In this document: positions 19,439 through 27,234 of the stretch, one piece after another | How positions within the stretch are numbered: the stretch's first letter is position 1 | Layout of the letters: each line of letters begins with the position of its first letter | Assembly: GCF_900107695.1 (NCBI RefSeq) | Contig: NZ_FNQP01000011.1 | Coordinates: forward strand, 1 to 64,000 | Origin: Thiothrix caldifontis | Lineage (GTDB): Bacteria > Pseudomonadota > Gammaproteobacteria > Thiotrichales > Thiotrichaceae | DNA length: 64,000 bases | Reading direction: 5' to 3' | Notes under the pieces: model-generated | Database searches by the model: none | What the model saw: only the letters and a program-made list of their open reading frames with translations | Told to the model about the DNA's origin: nothing | Position numbers and translations under genes: made by a program

Positions 19439-20818
19439 TTACTGTTGGGTTAACTGCCATGTGCCACCTCCTGTGGTTGCTTTGGTATAGCCCCATGTTC
19501 CCGTGAGGGTTTTTCCTTGTTGTTGGCTGGAGAGTTTGCCTTGCCCAAAATAATCATCCCCCCAGCGCCATGTGTATTCGAGATCATTACCCTGCACTTT
19601 ACCTTCTAGGGTTACGGCACCTAGCCCTACGGTATACGTGCCGGTGACGGTATCACCGTTGCGGGTCAAAACCATTTTGGTATTCAAGCCCACCGCCTTT
19701 TCATCTATCCACTCACCTACAAATATGCCACTGAAAATAGCCGCTACTGCCGAATCTTCACCAGGCAACTTCGCTAACTCACCGACCCGGCGGGGTTGCA
19801 ACATATCCACGCGGGTGGAAAGTCCGATTTTGCGCAGCGCGGCTTGCACCCCCTCATCACCCAGCAGGCAGCTCACGGTGTGTCTCTCTTTCGTTGATAG
19901 TGGCGGCGGGCAACTCATGTTGCCTAACTCATCACTGACGGTGGCCAATGCCGCCAAGGTTTGTTTGCGGTTAGTCGAACCTGCGGCAAAACGTGCCGCA
20001 TTTTGCTTAATATTGCCCGCTATTGCCGCAATGCGCGGTGGGTTTAAGGGATGGGTGCGATTGGCTTGATGTTGGTTGAAATCGCTATCCCCAACAAAAG
20101 GCTCTAAATGCGCTAGCACAAAGAAATAGAAACTTGCCCCTGTTGGTGCTTCTCCCATTTGCTGCATGATGCCTAACGCAAAGGCATCGGCATCTTGTTC
20201 CAAACGTTTGGATTGGCTCAGTGATGTGGCATCATACCCAGGATGTTGGTGGTAGATATGCCCTAATTCATGCCCCAAAATGAAGACGATCATGCTGCCA
20301 AACAATGACTGAAAACGTTCTGCCACTGCCGTTTCATCTAAGGCATTGGCAGGAATACCAAGAGTCTCCAAGGGTGTATGAGCGGTGTTCTGTAACGAGT
20401 CAGGCCACTGGTATTTGATCAGGGCAAGGTAATCGCTAACGGGTTGGATGTCATAACCCTTAACGTTTAACCATGCATAAGCCACGGCAATATCCCGTAG
20501 AAACCTGATGCTCGAAACGGGCATGACAACCCGCTTACTCTTGGGATCGGAGAAAAAGTTAGCGATGTGTTCGGGGGATTCCAAAGGGAATTCAATGCTG
20601 ACACCTGACAAACGGGTGCGTTGTTCGGCAGTCAGTATTTTGGGAATATCGTCCACCAATATAGCGCGAATATCGGGGGTGGAGCGTGCGGCAGTCTGTT
20701 CCAAGGTTGCCTTGCTATAGAATCCTTGCCAGCGATCTTCCGGTGTTTTCTTAGCCATGACTAACGGTACGATGATAGCGCACGCAGTGGCGGCGGCAAC
20801 CCAGCTCAGCCATTTCAT
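19439..20818 (-). CDS. M48-family zinc metalloprotease, exported or membrane-anchored
   Basis: The 459-residue protein starts with a hydrophobic signal or anchor (residues 4-22). The zinc site is HELGH at 183-187 with the downstream EQDADAFALG (Glu207) typical of M48 proteases. After about residue 350 a beta-rich C-terminal domain begins, with repeated G-x-y-T-G-T-W patterns (GTYTVGLGAV, GTWGYTKATT). It resembles a small lipocalin-like or META-like barrel. It ends a three-gene operon and overlaps the preceding gene by 4 bp. Its likely role is periplasmic protein quality control; the substrate is unknown. Confidence 0.8.
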   Translation of the reverse strand: MKWLSWVAAATACAIIVPLVMAKKTPEDRWQGFYSKATLEQTAARSTPDIRAILVDDIPKILTAEQRTRLSGVSIEFPLESPEHIANFFSDPKSKRVVMPVSSIRFLRDIAVAYAWLNVKGYDIQPVSDYLALIKYQWPDSLQNTAHTPLETLGIPANALDETAVAERFQSLFGSMIVFILGHELGHIYHQHPGYDATSLSQSKRLEQDADAFALGIMQQMGEAPTGASFYFFVLAHLEPFVGDSDFNQHQANRTHPLNPPRIAAIAGNIKQNAARFAAGSTNRKQTLAALATVSDELGNMSCPPPLSTKERHTVSCLLGDEGVQAALRKIGLSTRVDMLQPRRVGELAKLPGEDSAVAAIFSGIFVGEWIDEKAVGLNTKMVLTRNGDTVTGTYTVGLGAVTLEGKVQGNDLEYTWRWGDDYFGQGKLSSQQQGKTLTGTWGYTKATTGGGTWQLTQQ

Positions 20819-21432
20819 GATGTACCAGCGCCGTAGATTTCGGCAGGTTCAGTTAGCTCGTCTGGCGGTGGGAGTGTCGCCCCGTTATTGACCCATTGTT
20901 CAAACGTTGTGAACGATCCCCAGCGGTCTTGCCAAATGGCCCGCAATATTTTTTGCTTACTGTAATCATGAGCAAGATCCAGTATTTTACGGTCATCTGC
21001 ATGTAAATCAGGACGCAGTGCTTTCACCCAGTCAACATTCAGGGTGTAAATTTGTGTACGTGCTTCGGTCATCATTCTCGCCTGCTCTGAAGCTGTTCCA
21101 GGCGTTCCAGACGCCATTCCACGTATCTCTTGGGTTTTGTTGAAAGCCGTTGTATTGCCAGCGGTATCTTGGGTGGTGCGGGATTCGTGTGATACTAGCT
21201 CAATTTTGCTGAGGAGCGATGCACCCACAATCATGGCACCAAATAGCGCGAAAAATACGCCGGGGCCGATACGGCTGAGGTAGATGCTCACGCCTCCCGG
21301 TAGGATGACTTTGCCCGAACTGTCTGTCTGTATAGGTAGTTCAATAAATAGACGATAGCCTAGATAAACGGCAAACCCACCAATCAATACACCCAGTATC
21401 CGTTCCGCTATCCGTAGGGCAAACTCTTCCAT
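20815..21432 (-). CDS. Two-helix membrane protein of unknown function
   Basis: I do not recognise this family. The 205 residues have two predicted transmembrane helices, about 11-29 and 53-73. Between them lies a short periplasmic loop with a G-K-V-I-L-P-G-G turn. The C-terminal part is soluble and helical (about 80-205). Its stop overlaps the M48 protease start (ATGA), so it is likely a membrane partner of that protease. It lies 16 bp downstream of the small secreted protein gene. Confidence 0.65.
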   Translation of the reverse strand: MEEFALRIAERILGVLIGGFAVYLGYRLFIELPIQTDSSGKVILPGGVSIYLSRIGPGVFFALFGAMIVGASLLSKIELVSHESRTTQDTAGNTTAFNKTQEIRGMASGTPGTASEQARMMTEARTQIYTLNVDWVKALRPDLHADDRKILDLAHDYSKQKILRAIWQDRWGSFTTFEQWVNNGATLPPPDELTEPAEIYGAGTS

Positions 21433-21448
21433 AACATACCTCAGTTAA

Positions 21449-21685
21449 TTAATAAGCGGGGGCAGAAGGTGCATGATAGGAATAGGCTTTTTTGCCTGCA
21501 CACCACCACACATAATTTTTTACATAACAGGATTCGATGACGCAACTTTCCCCATAATGGGCTTCGCATCCGGCTAAGGCATTGGCGGTGGCTTCGGCTT
21601 TGGTGCTGCCGGAATACCACGGACTCCATGTTGCCCATGCAGCGGTAGAAATGGATATGAACACGAGTAAAGTTAAGGTTTTCAT
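21449..21685 (-). CDS. Small secreted Cys-containing protein
   Basis: The 78-residue protein has a clear signal peptide (MKTLTLLVFISISTAAWA) and a mature part of about 60 residues. The mature part has four Cys in the order GCEAHYG, SCVIESCY, WWCAG, likely forming two disulfides. The K-A-E-A-T-A-N-A-L-A-G-C segment resembles the A-x-x-x-A-L-x-x-C pattern of DUF4189-type secreted proteins; that similarity is weak. It leads the operon with the two-helix protein and the M48 protease. Box B lies about 75 bp upstream. Confidence 0.65.
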   Translation of the reverse strand: MKTLTLLVFISISTAAWATWSPWYSGSTKAEATANALAGCEAHYGESCVIESCYVKNYVWWCAGKKAYSYHAPSAPAY

Positions 21686-21757
21686 GGTAATTCCTCGGTG
21701 GTTATTGATCAGGAATATTCACTGATTAGCTTCAATCTAGCCGACTAAGGTTGTTCG

Positions 21758-21784
21758 TCAATACGACTTTCGTATTACTACTGG
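21758..21784 (-). promoter_or_regulatory. Shared box B, upstream of the M48 operon
   Basis: The core is CAATACGACTTTCGTATTAC, matching boxes A and C at all but a few positions. It lies about 75 bp before the start codon at 21685. Confidence 0.65.
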
Positions 21785-21854
21785 AAACCGTCAATCATGG
21801 TTTAGCACGTGCTTATCGGGATGCTTGATGATTATGTCCAGTAACACCAAAAAT

Positions 21855-22364
21855 TCAGCAAGGTTCTGCTATTTCCGGCTGCGAACCCTGACTATCAATA
21901 AACCCGCTCAATTCTTTTTCCGTCAATGCTTTTGCCTGTACCGTCAGCAATTTTCCCTGTGGGTCATAGAATAAGAATGTGGGTGTGCCGATAAAGTTTT
22001 TCTCGGCTGTGGCAAACAAGTATTGATCCATTTCCTGCTTGTCGCTTAGCAGGTTGGGGAATGTCAGGTGCTGTTCCCCAATAAAGGTTTGTGCATCGGC
22101 TTTGCCTTGCGTGCCATCCACAGAAATCCCGACAATATCCACCTCCGGGTGGGCGGTTTTGAAATTGACAATGTGTTGAATGCTCAGTTGGCACATGCGG
22201 CAATCGGATGCCCAGATTTCAACGACTGTCCATTTGCCCTTGCCAACCAATGTTTGGATATTGGTGGGTTTATCATTCATATCCGTCATGGCATAGGCTG
22301 ATGCCATCAGGGGTATCAGGCATAGACACAGGACGCTAATCCATTGGTGTTTCATGTTATGCAT
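21855..22364 (-). CDS. Exported TlpA/ResA-like thioredoxin protein
   Basis: The 169-residue protein starts with a signal peptide (about residues 1-24). The thioredoxin fold then shows WASDCRMCQ with the redox Cys55 and Cys58, and the cis-Pro segment is IGTPTFLF. It is a periplasmic thiol-disulfide protein, perhaps reducing cytochrome c apoproteins or other secreted Cys proteins. The Cys-bearing secreted protein next door is one candidate partner. An ATG three codons in is an equally possible start. Box C lies about 70 bp upstream. Confidence 0.8.
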   Translation of the reverse strand: MHNMKHQWISVLCLCLIPLMASAYAMTDMNDKPTNIQTLVGKGKWTVVEIWASDCRMCQLSIQHIVNFKTAHPEVDIVGISVDGTQGKADAQTFIGEQHLTFPNLLSDKQEMDQYLFATAEKNFIGTPTFLFYDPQGKLLTVQAKALTEKELSGFIDSQGSQPEIAEPC

Positions 22365-22424
22365 GGGGGTAATCTCACGGTTTGGTATTCGCTCGTCTCC
22401 CTGATGTTAGCTAATGCGTAAAGC

Positions 22425-22453
22425 AGGGCAATGCTACTTTCGTATTATTCAGT
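22425..22453. promoter_or_regulatory. Shared box C, between the TlpA-like gene and the hybrid kinase
   Basis: The core is CAATGCTACTTTCGTATTAT, sharing GGGCAATGCTACTTTCGTA with box A. It lies about 65 bp upstream of the TlpA-like gene (minus) and about 60 bp upstream of the hybrid kinase (plus), so it could control either or both. Confidence 0.65.
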
Positions 22454-22509
22454 TCGGTTAATAATCGCCTATAAACAGAATAAAGCCCGCCACACCACAG
22501 GATTCCGCC

Positions 22510-24273
22510 ATGACAACCCAACCTAACCCTACTCTCCACCTCGAACAAGTCAAGCTGCTTTACCGCAATCTGAATGTGGTGATTCCCGGCAATGTGTTTG
22601 TGTTGGTTTGTATCATTTGGGTGGCTTGGTCGGAAGCTGGCACGCTGCAATGGGTGCTGTGGGGGGGCGCTATGCTGTTAATGCTGTTGCGTTACCTCGA
22701 TGGTCGTCAGTTTCAACGGGCACAAAAGCAGCAGGCTACCGTCGACCCCCGTTATTGGGAAAAACGTTTCAGCATTGCGATGTTTTTAGCAGGGACATTG
22801 TGGGGACTGATTTTCCTCAGTTTATTTGTGATCGAAAAACCGGATGTCGCGTTGTTTGTGTTGTGTTTTTATGGCGGTTTGATTGCGTCTGCCAGTGCGA
22901 CCAGTGCCCCGCGATTTCCCGCTTTTGTTGCTTATGTTTTACCAATGACGCTGTTGCTGATGTTTAGGATACTTCAGGTTGGGGAGTCGCTTTACAACGT
23001 GATGGCGTTTGCTTTTCTGATTTTTATTTTGGTGAGTAGCCTTATTTGCCTGACCTACAGCCGTATTATCCGTGAATCTATTTGCCTGCGTTTCGAGAAT
23101 ATGGCGTTGATTACCCATCTTGAAGCCGAAAAAGCCGTTGCCGAAAAAAATCAGCAAATTGCCGAGCAAGCGGTATTCGCCAAAGACAAATTCCTTGCCG
23201 CCGCCAGCCACGACCTGCGCCAACCATTGCACGCGCAAGGTTTGTATTTGGATGCGATTGAAACCTACGTCCACCCCAAAGGCGTGGCGCATTTGCAGGC
23301 ATTGCGCCGCACCAATGATGCGCTTTCCAACCTGTTCAACAGCCTGCTGGATGTGTCGCGTTTGAATGCCGGAATTGTCGAAGTGCAGCTCAATCACACC
23401 CGCTTGCTTGAAATTGTGCAGCCTTTGCACGAAGAGTTCAAAACTCATGCGGCTGAAAAAGACCTCAGCCTGCTGTTAGACTGCCCGAATTTGACCGTTT
23501 TCACAGACCCCTTGCTGTTGGGGCGTATCTTGCGCAATTTGCTGGCAAACGCGGTGCGTTACACCCAGCGCGGTAGTATCACCCTGACGTGCCAAGCAAC
23601 GGCTAACGATGCTGTTAGGATTGCGGTGCAGGATACGGGGATCGGCATTCCTGCCAACGAGCAGGCAAATATTTTTGATGAGTATTATCAACTTGATAAC
23701 CCTGAGCGTGACCGTAGTAAAGGCTTGGGGCTGGGTTTGGCCATCGTCAAAAAACTCGCCGATTTATTGGGTTTAACCTTAACCTGCGAATCCCGCGTCG
23801 GCAGTGGTTCAACCTTTGCGCTGGACGTGCCGCAAGGGGATGTCAGCTTGCTGTATCAAATGCCGTCGGTTGCCAGTACGGTGCATGTTGCGGGCGTGCA
23901 TGTATTGGTGATTGATGACGAACGTGAAATCCTCCACAGCATGGCTTTCTTGTTGAAAAGTTGGGGGTGTTTGACGATCACAGCCGAATCCGCCGCCGAA
24001 GCCTTGGAAAAGATTAACCAGACCGGGCTGCAACCGGATTTGATCATGGCGGATTACCGGTTGCGTGAAGGCAAAACCGGCGCGGAGGCGATTACGGCGG
24101 TGCGGCAATATTGCCAGCGTGCCATTCCCGCGATGCTGATTACCGGCGATACCAGCGAAGAGCGTTTGCGGGAAGCCAGGGCAAGCGGTTTGTATTTGCT
24201 GCACAAGCCGGTTGCGCCGAGTCGCTTGCGCACGGTCATGAATCAATTGTTGAAACAAGCGGCATTCGGCTGA
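22510..24273 (+). CDS. Hybrid sensor histidine kinase with C-terminal receiver
   Basis: The 587-residue protein has an N-terminal membrane block of about six helices (residues 25-195) without a large periplasmic domain, then a coiled linker. The HisKA motif AASHDLRQPLHA places the phospho-acceptor at His234. The HATPase domain shows NLLANAVRYT, VQDTGIGIP and GLGLGLAIVK. The C-terminal receiver (about 460-580) carries Asp515 in MADYRLREG. The D-L-R-Q-P-L-H-A signature is typical of hybrid kinases paired with NarL-type regulators. It likely controls the regulator that follows at 24387. Confidence 0.9.
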   Translation: MTTQPNPTLHLEQVKLLYRNLNVVIPGNVFVLVCIIWVAWSEAGTLQWVLWGGAMLLMLLRYLDGRQFQRAQKQQATVDPRYWEKRFSIAMFLAGTLWGLIFLSLFVIEKPDVALFVLCFYGGLIASASATSAPRFPAFVAYVLPMTLLLMFRILQVGESLYNVMAFAFLIFILVSSLICLTYSRIIRESICLRFENMALITHLEAEKAVAEKNQQIAEQAVFAKDKFLAAASHDLRQPLHAQGLYLDAIETYVHPKGVAHLQALRRTNDALSNLFNSLLDVSRLNAGIVEVQLNHTRLLEIVQPLHEEFKTHAAEKDLSLLLDCPNLTVFTDPLLLGRILRNLLANAVRYTQRGSITLTCQATANDAVRIAVQDTGIGIPANEQANIFDEYYQLDNPERDRSKGLGLGLAIVKKLADLLGLTLTCESRVGSGSTFALDVPQGDVSLLYQMPSVASTVHVAGVHVLVIDDEREILHSMAFLLKSWGCLTITAESAAEALEKINQTGLQPDLIMADYRLREGKTGAEAITAVRQYCQRAIPAMLITGDTSEERLREARASGLYLLHKPVAPSRLRTVMNQLLKQAAFG

Positions 24274-24386
24274 AAACCTTGCACTCTGTCCAAATACTGC
24301 CCCCGTTGGTGTTAAGTGTACTAACATTGACAGCAGAGGGATCACTACAATAACACGACGGCAAAGTGGTAACAGCAGGGGTATGT

Positions 24387-25052
24387 ATGCAAACAGCAGT
24401 AGTGGTGGAAGATATTGCCGAAACGGGTATCTGGCTCCGGGGTCTTTTGGGTGAAGCGTTTCCGGGGATTCGGGTAACAGTGTGTGGGGATTGCCGCACG
24501 GCACGGGCGTGTTTGGCGGAATTGCGCCCGGATTTGGCGTTGGTGGATATTAGCTTGCCTGATGGCAATGGCTTGAGTTTGATTCCGCTGATTTTGCAGG
24601 CATCGCCACAGGCTGCGGTGGTGGTGACGAGTATTTTGGATGATCAGGAACACATTCTAAGTGCGTTGCAGACGGGGGCGAGCGGTTATTTGCTCAAGGA
24701 TTTGCCGGAAGATCAGTTCATCCATAAGTTGCAGGGTATTTTGCGCGGTGATCCGCCGTTGTCGCCGAAAGTGGCGCGGAAGGTGCTGCAATATTTTAAC
24801 GGGGCAGGGAGTGCTGTGCCGGTTGCGGTTGAGCCGGTGTTGCCGATGGAGGGCTTGTCATCCCGCGAGGTTGAGGTGTTGGTGCTGATTGGCAAAGGCT
24901 TGAGCCGCCGTGAAGTGAGTGAATTGCTGCATGTGTCGGATAACACCATTGCGACGCATGTGCGTAATGTTTACCGCAAGCTCAATATCTCCAGTCGGGC
25001 AGAGGCGGCGTTGGAAGCCTGTCGGATGGGATTGATCAGCACGGAGTTGTGA
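24387..25052 (+). CDS. NarL/FixJ-type response regulator (first)
   Basis: The 221-residue protein has an N-terminal receiver with Asp54 (LVDISLPDGNG) and the conserved Lys in YLLKDLP. The C-terminal LuxR-type helix-turn-helix runs LSSREVEVLVLIGKGLSRRE to NTIATHVRNVYRKL. The frame is open to a GTG at 24366, but ATG 24387, preceded by CAGGGG, begins the receiver properly. It lies between the hybrid kinase and two membrane kinases, one base before the next start, so it is in one operon with them. It is a candidate reader of boxes A-C. Confidence 0.9.
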   Translation: MQTAVVVEDIAETGIWLRGLLGEAFPGIRVTVCGDCRTARACLAELRPDLALVDISLPDGNGLSLIPLILQASPQAAVVVTSILDDQEHILSALQTGASGYLLKDLPEDQFIHKLQGILRGDPPLSPKVARKVLQYFNGAGSAVPVAVEPVLPMEGLSSREVEVLVLIGKGLSRREVSELLHVSDNTIATHVRNVYRKLNISSRAEAALEACRMGLISTEL

Positions 25053-25053
25053 C

Positions 25054-27234
25054 ATGGTAGTAGCAGATTGGCGGGAAAAACTGGCATTATCACCCGCCAG
25101 CGTCATGCTGCTAACGTTGTTATTCATCGTGCTGACCCAAGGTGCGGCGGTTTATACCCTGCTGCAACAGCCTTGGACGGGATTGCGCTTAGAGCCAGAT
25201 ACGGCGTCGGGGTTTGTGCGGGTCGTCGCGGTTGACCCCGGTTCACCGGCGGATGGCAATATTCCGGTCAGCGTAATCCTGACCAGTTTAACCGTGGCAG
25301 ATGAGAAGATTCCACTGACCTCAAACTTGTTCATGTACGCTTTTCTCCAACAAAACTACCGCACGTATGAAATTTCTCTCAATCATCAAGTCAATATCAA
25401 TCAGGGTTTGGTTTCAGGTAAGTTATTGACGCTGACTGATCAGAATAACCAGCAATACGTACTTATTCCCCAACGACAAACACCGCTTCATTCAATCCCA
25501 GTGTACTTCTGGGTTTTTCTCGCTACCTTTTCGATTATTCCATTATTGAGTGCGTTTGTTTGGAGTTATAAGCCTAATACGCGAGGCGTGGCTTTCTTGT
25601 TTTTTGCGGGAGTAGGGTGTTATGGGTTTCATTTTGTTGGAACACTCAATTTTGCCAAAGAGTTTTTCTTTGATAGGCAAATAACAGAATTTTTATTAAT
25701 TGTAGAATTGGTTTTTCTGAATATTTATATACCGTCCATATTTACATTGATGTCATTGTATCCGCATAAGTTATTTCCTTATAAGTTTTTAGTGGTTTTT
25801 TTGGCATTGCATTCCTTTTATTCAGTGAACTTTTATTTTTCTTGGTTTGCATTGCCTGAGTATTATTTGGCTTTGCAGTCTGTTGTACCATTCGGTTTTG
25901 GTTTGATTGCAAGTCAAATACAAGTTAAGCGAAGTCTGCATGATCCAATTGAACGCACAGTTTCCAGAATCATACAGTTGTCGATGACTCTGCCCTTTGT
26001 CCCCATTATTTTGTTACACATACTGCCGATTGCCTTCGGACAAGAACCTTGGCTTAACAAAAATTTTGCTCAGATTTTAGGAGGAACATCCTTTATCGGA
26101 CTGGCTATCGGGATTTTGCGGTTTCGTTTGTTTGAGGTGGAATATTGGTGGTTCAAGTCGTGGCTGTGGTTATTGGGCGGTTGCGTGGTGGTGTTGGTCG
26201 ATCTGCTGCTGATTGGCTTGCTGAATACGCCGCAATTGTATGCGCTGGGCTTGTCGGTAGTGCTGACGGGGTTTTTGTATTTCCCGCTGCGCCAGTGGTT
26301 GCTTGGCAAGTGGATGCCGCTGGAAAACCAGAGCTTGCAAGACTTTTTGGCACTATTCAGCACGTCGTTGGCAGCGGCAGATTCGTCCGAAGCGTTTGAG
26401 CAGGGTTGGCAAGCATTGCTGCAAGCGCGGTTTGCCCCGCAACACCTGACACGGCAAGTAGCGACCTTGACCCAGCCGCAACTGGAGGGCAACGGTCTGA
26501 GCCTGCGCGTGCCTGCGCTCACCAGTGCTGCCGTTTACCAACTGAGTGGCAAGCAAATGGCTTCGCGTTTGTTCAACAAAGCCGACGTGAAAACGGTGAC
26601 AGCCTTGCTGGACATTGCTCGCATGGCACGCAATGCCAGCGATGCCCGTGAACAAGCAGTACGCGAGGAGCGTGAACGTTTGTTGCACGATTTAAACGCC
26701 ACAGTCGGTGCAAAGCTGCGGCGTTTGGCGGATGACTTGCCCGAAGCCGAACACCGTGAAGCCACCGAAGACGCCTTGCAAGCACTGGATGCCACCGTAA
26801 AACTGTCGCTGCAAGCCGACCCCTTTAGCCTGCAAGCACATTTGCAGGCATGGCAGGTAGAAATCGCACACCGCACCGCTGCCGCCGCCGTGCAACTCGA
26901 TTGGCAGGTCGACGACGGTTTGCAGCAGGGTGAACTGTCCTCCAAGCAAGCGCTGGAGTTGACACAATTTTTGCGGGAAGCGGTGACGAATGCCCTCAAA
27001 CACGCGCAACCTTCGCGCTTAACCGTGCGTTTTGCGCGTGAGGCAGGGAGCTTGCAAGTCAGTATCAGCAACGATGGTAAAATTCAGCCACCCGACACTT
27101 GGCAAGCCGGAACGGGGATGAGCGGCATGGCAGCGCGGATGCGTACTTTGCACGGCGAATGGCACATCCAACACCTTGCGCCACAAGGTTATGTGCGGCT
27201 GGATGCCTTGATACCCCTGCTGAGGTACGAATGA
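25054..27234 (+). CDS. NarX-like membrane kinase, phospho-acceptor His replaced (tandem copy 1)
   Basis: The 726 residues comprise a first transmembrane helix (about 14-36) and a periplasmic PDZ-like segment around GFVRVVAVDPGSPADG. Six or seven further helices reach to about residue 420, followed by a soluble kinase part. The dimerisation helix reads ERERLLHDLNATVGAKL. Against copy 2 and the kinase at 34.6 kb without gaps, the HD acceptor pair becomes Asn548-Ala549; another H-D pair sits three residues earlier (545-546). The ATPase keeps its N box (REAVTNALKHA, Asn646) and G2 loop (GTGMSGM, 686-692). The G1 box is altered to N-D-G-K-I (673-677). The middle (about 25.4-26.1 kb) is notably AT-richer than its surroundings. 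Confidence 0.85.
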   Translation: MVVADWREKLALSPASVMLLTLLFIVLTQGAAVYTLLQQPWTGLRLEPDTASGFVRVVAVDPGSPADGNIPVSVILTSLTVADEKIPLTSNLFMYAFLQQNYRTYEISLNHQVNINQGLVSGKLLTLTDQNNQQYVLIPQRQTPLHSIPVYFWVFLATFSIIPLLSAFVWSYKPNTRGVAFLFFAGVGCYGFHFVGTLNFAKEFFFDRQITEFLLIVELVFLNIYIPSIFTLMSLYPHKLFPYKFLVVFLALHSFYSVNFYFSWFALPEYYLALQSVVPFGFGLIASQIQVKRSLHDPIERTVSRIIQLSMTLPFVPIILLHILPIAFGQEPWLNKNFAQILGGTSFIGLAIGILRFRLFEVEYWWFKSWLWLLGGCVVVLVDLLLIGLLNTPQLYALGLSVVLTGFLYFPLRQWLLGKWMPLENQSLQDFLALFSTSLAAADSSEAFEQGWQALLQARFAPQHLTRQVATLTQPQLEGNGLSLRVPALTSAAVYQLSGKQMASRLFNKADVKTVTALLDIARMARNASDAREQAVREERERLLHDLNATVGAKLRRLADDLPEAEHREATEDALQALDATVKLSLQADPFSLQAHLQAWQVEIAHRTAAAAVQLDWQVDDGLQQGELSSKQALELTQFLREAVTNALKHAQPSRLTVRFAREAGSLQVSISNDGKIQPPDTWQAGTGMSGMAARMRTLHGEWHIQHLAPQGYVRLDALIPLLRYE

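Noticed and set aside
27099-27230. Upstream extension of tandem kinase copy 2
   Set aside because: It overlaps the conserved ATPase end of copy 1; ATG 27231 with the ATGA overlap is the natural start.
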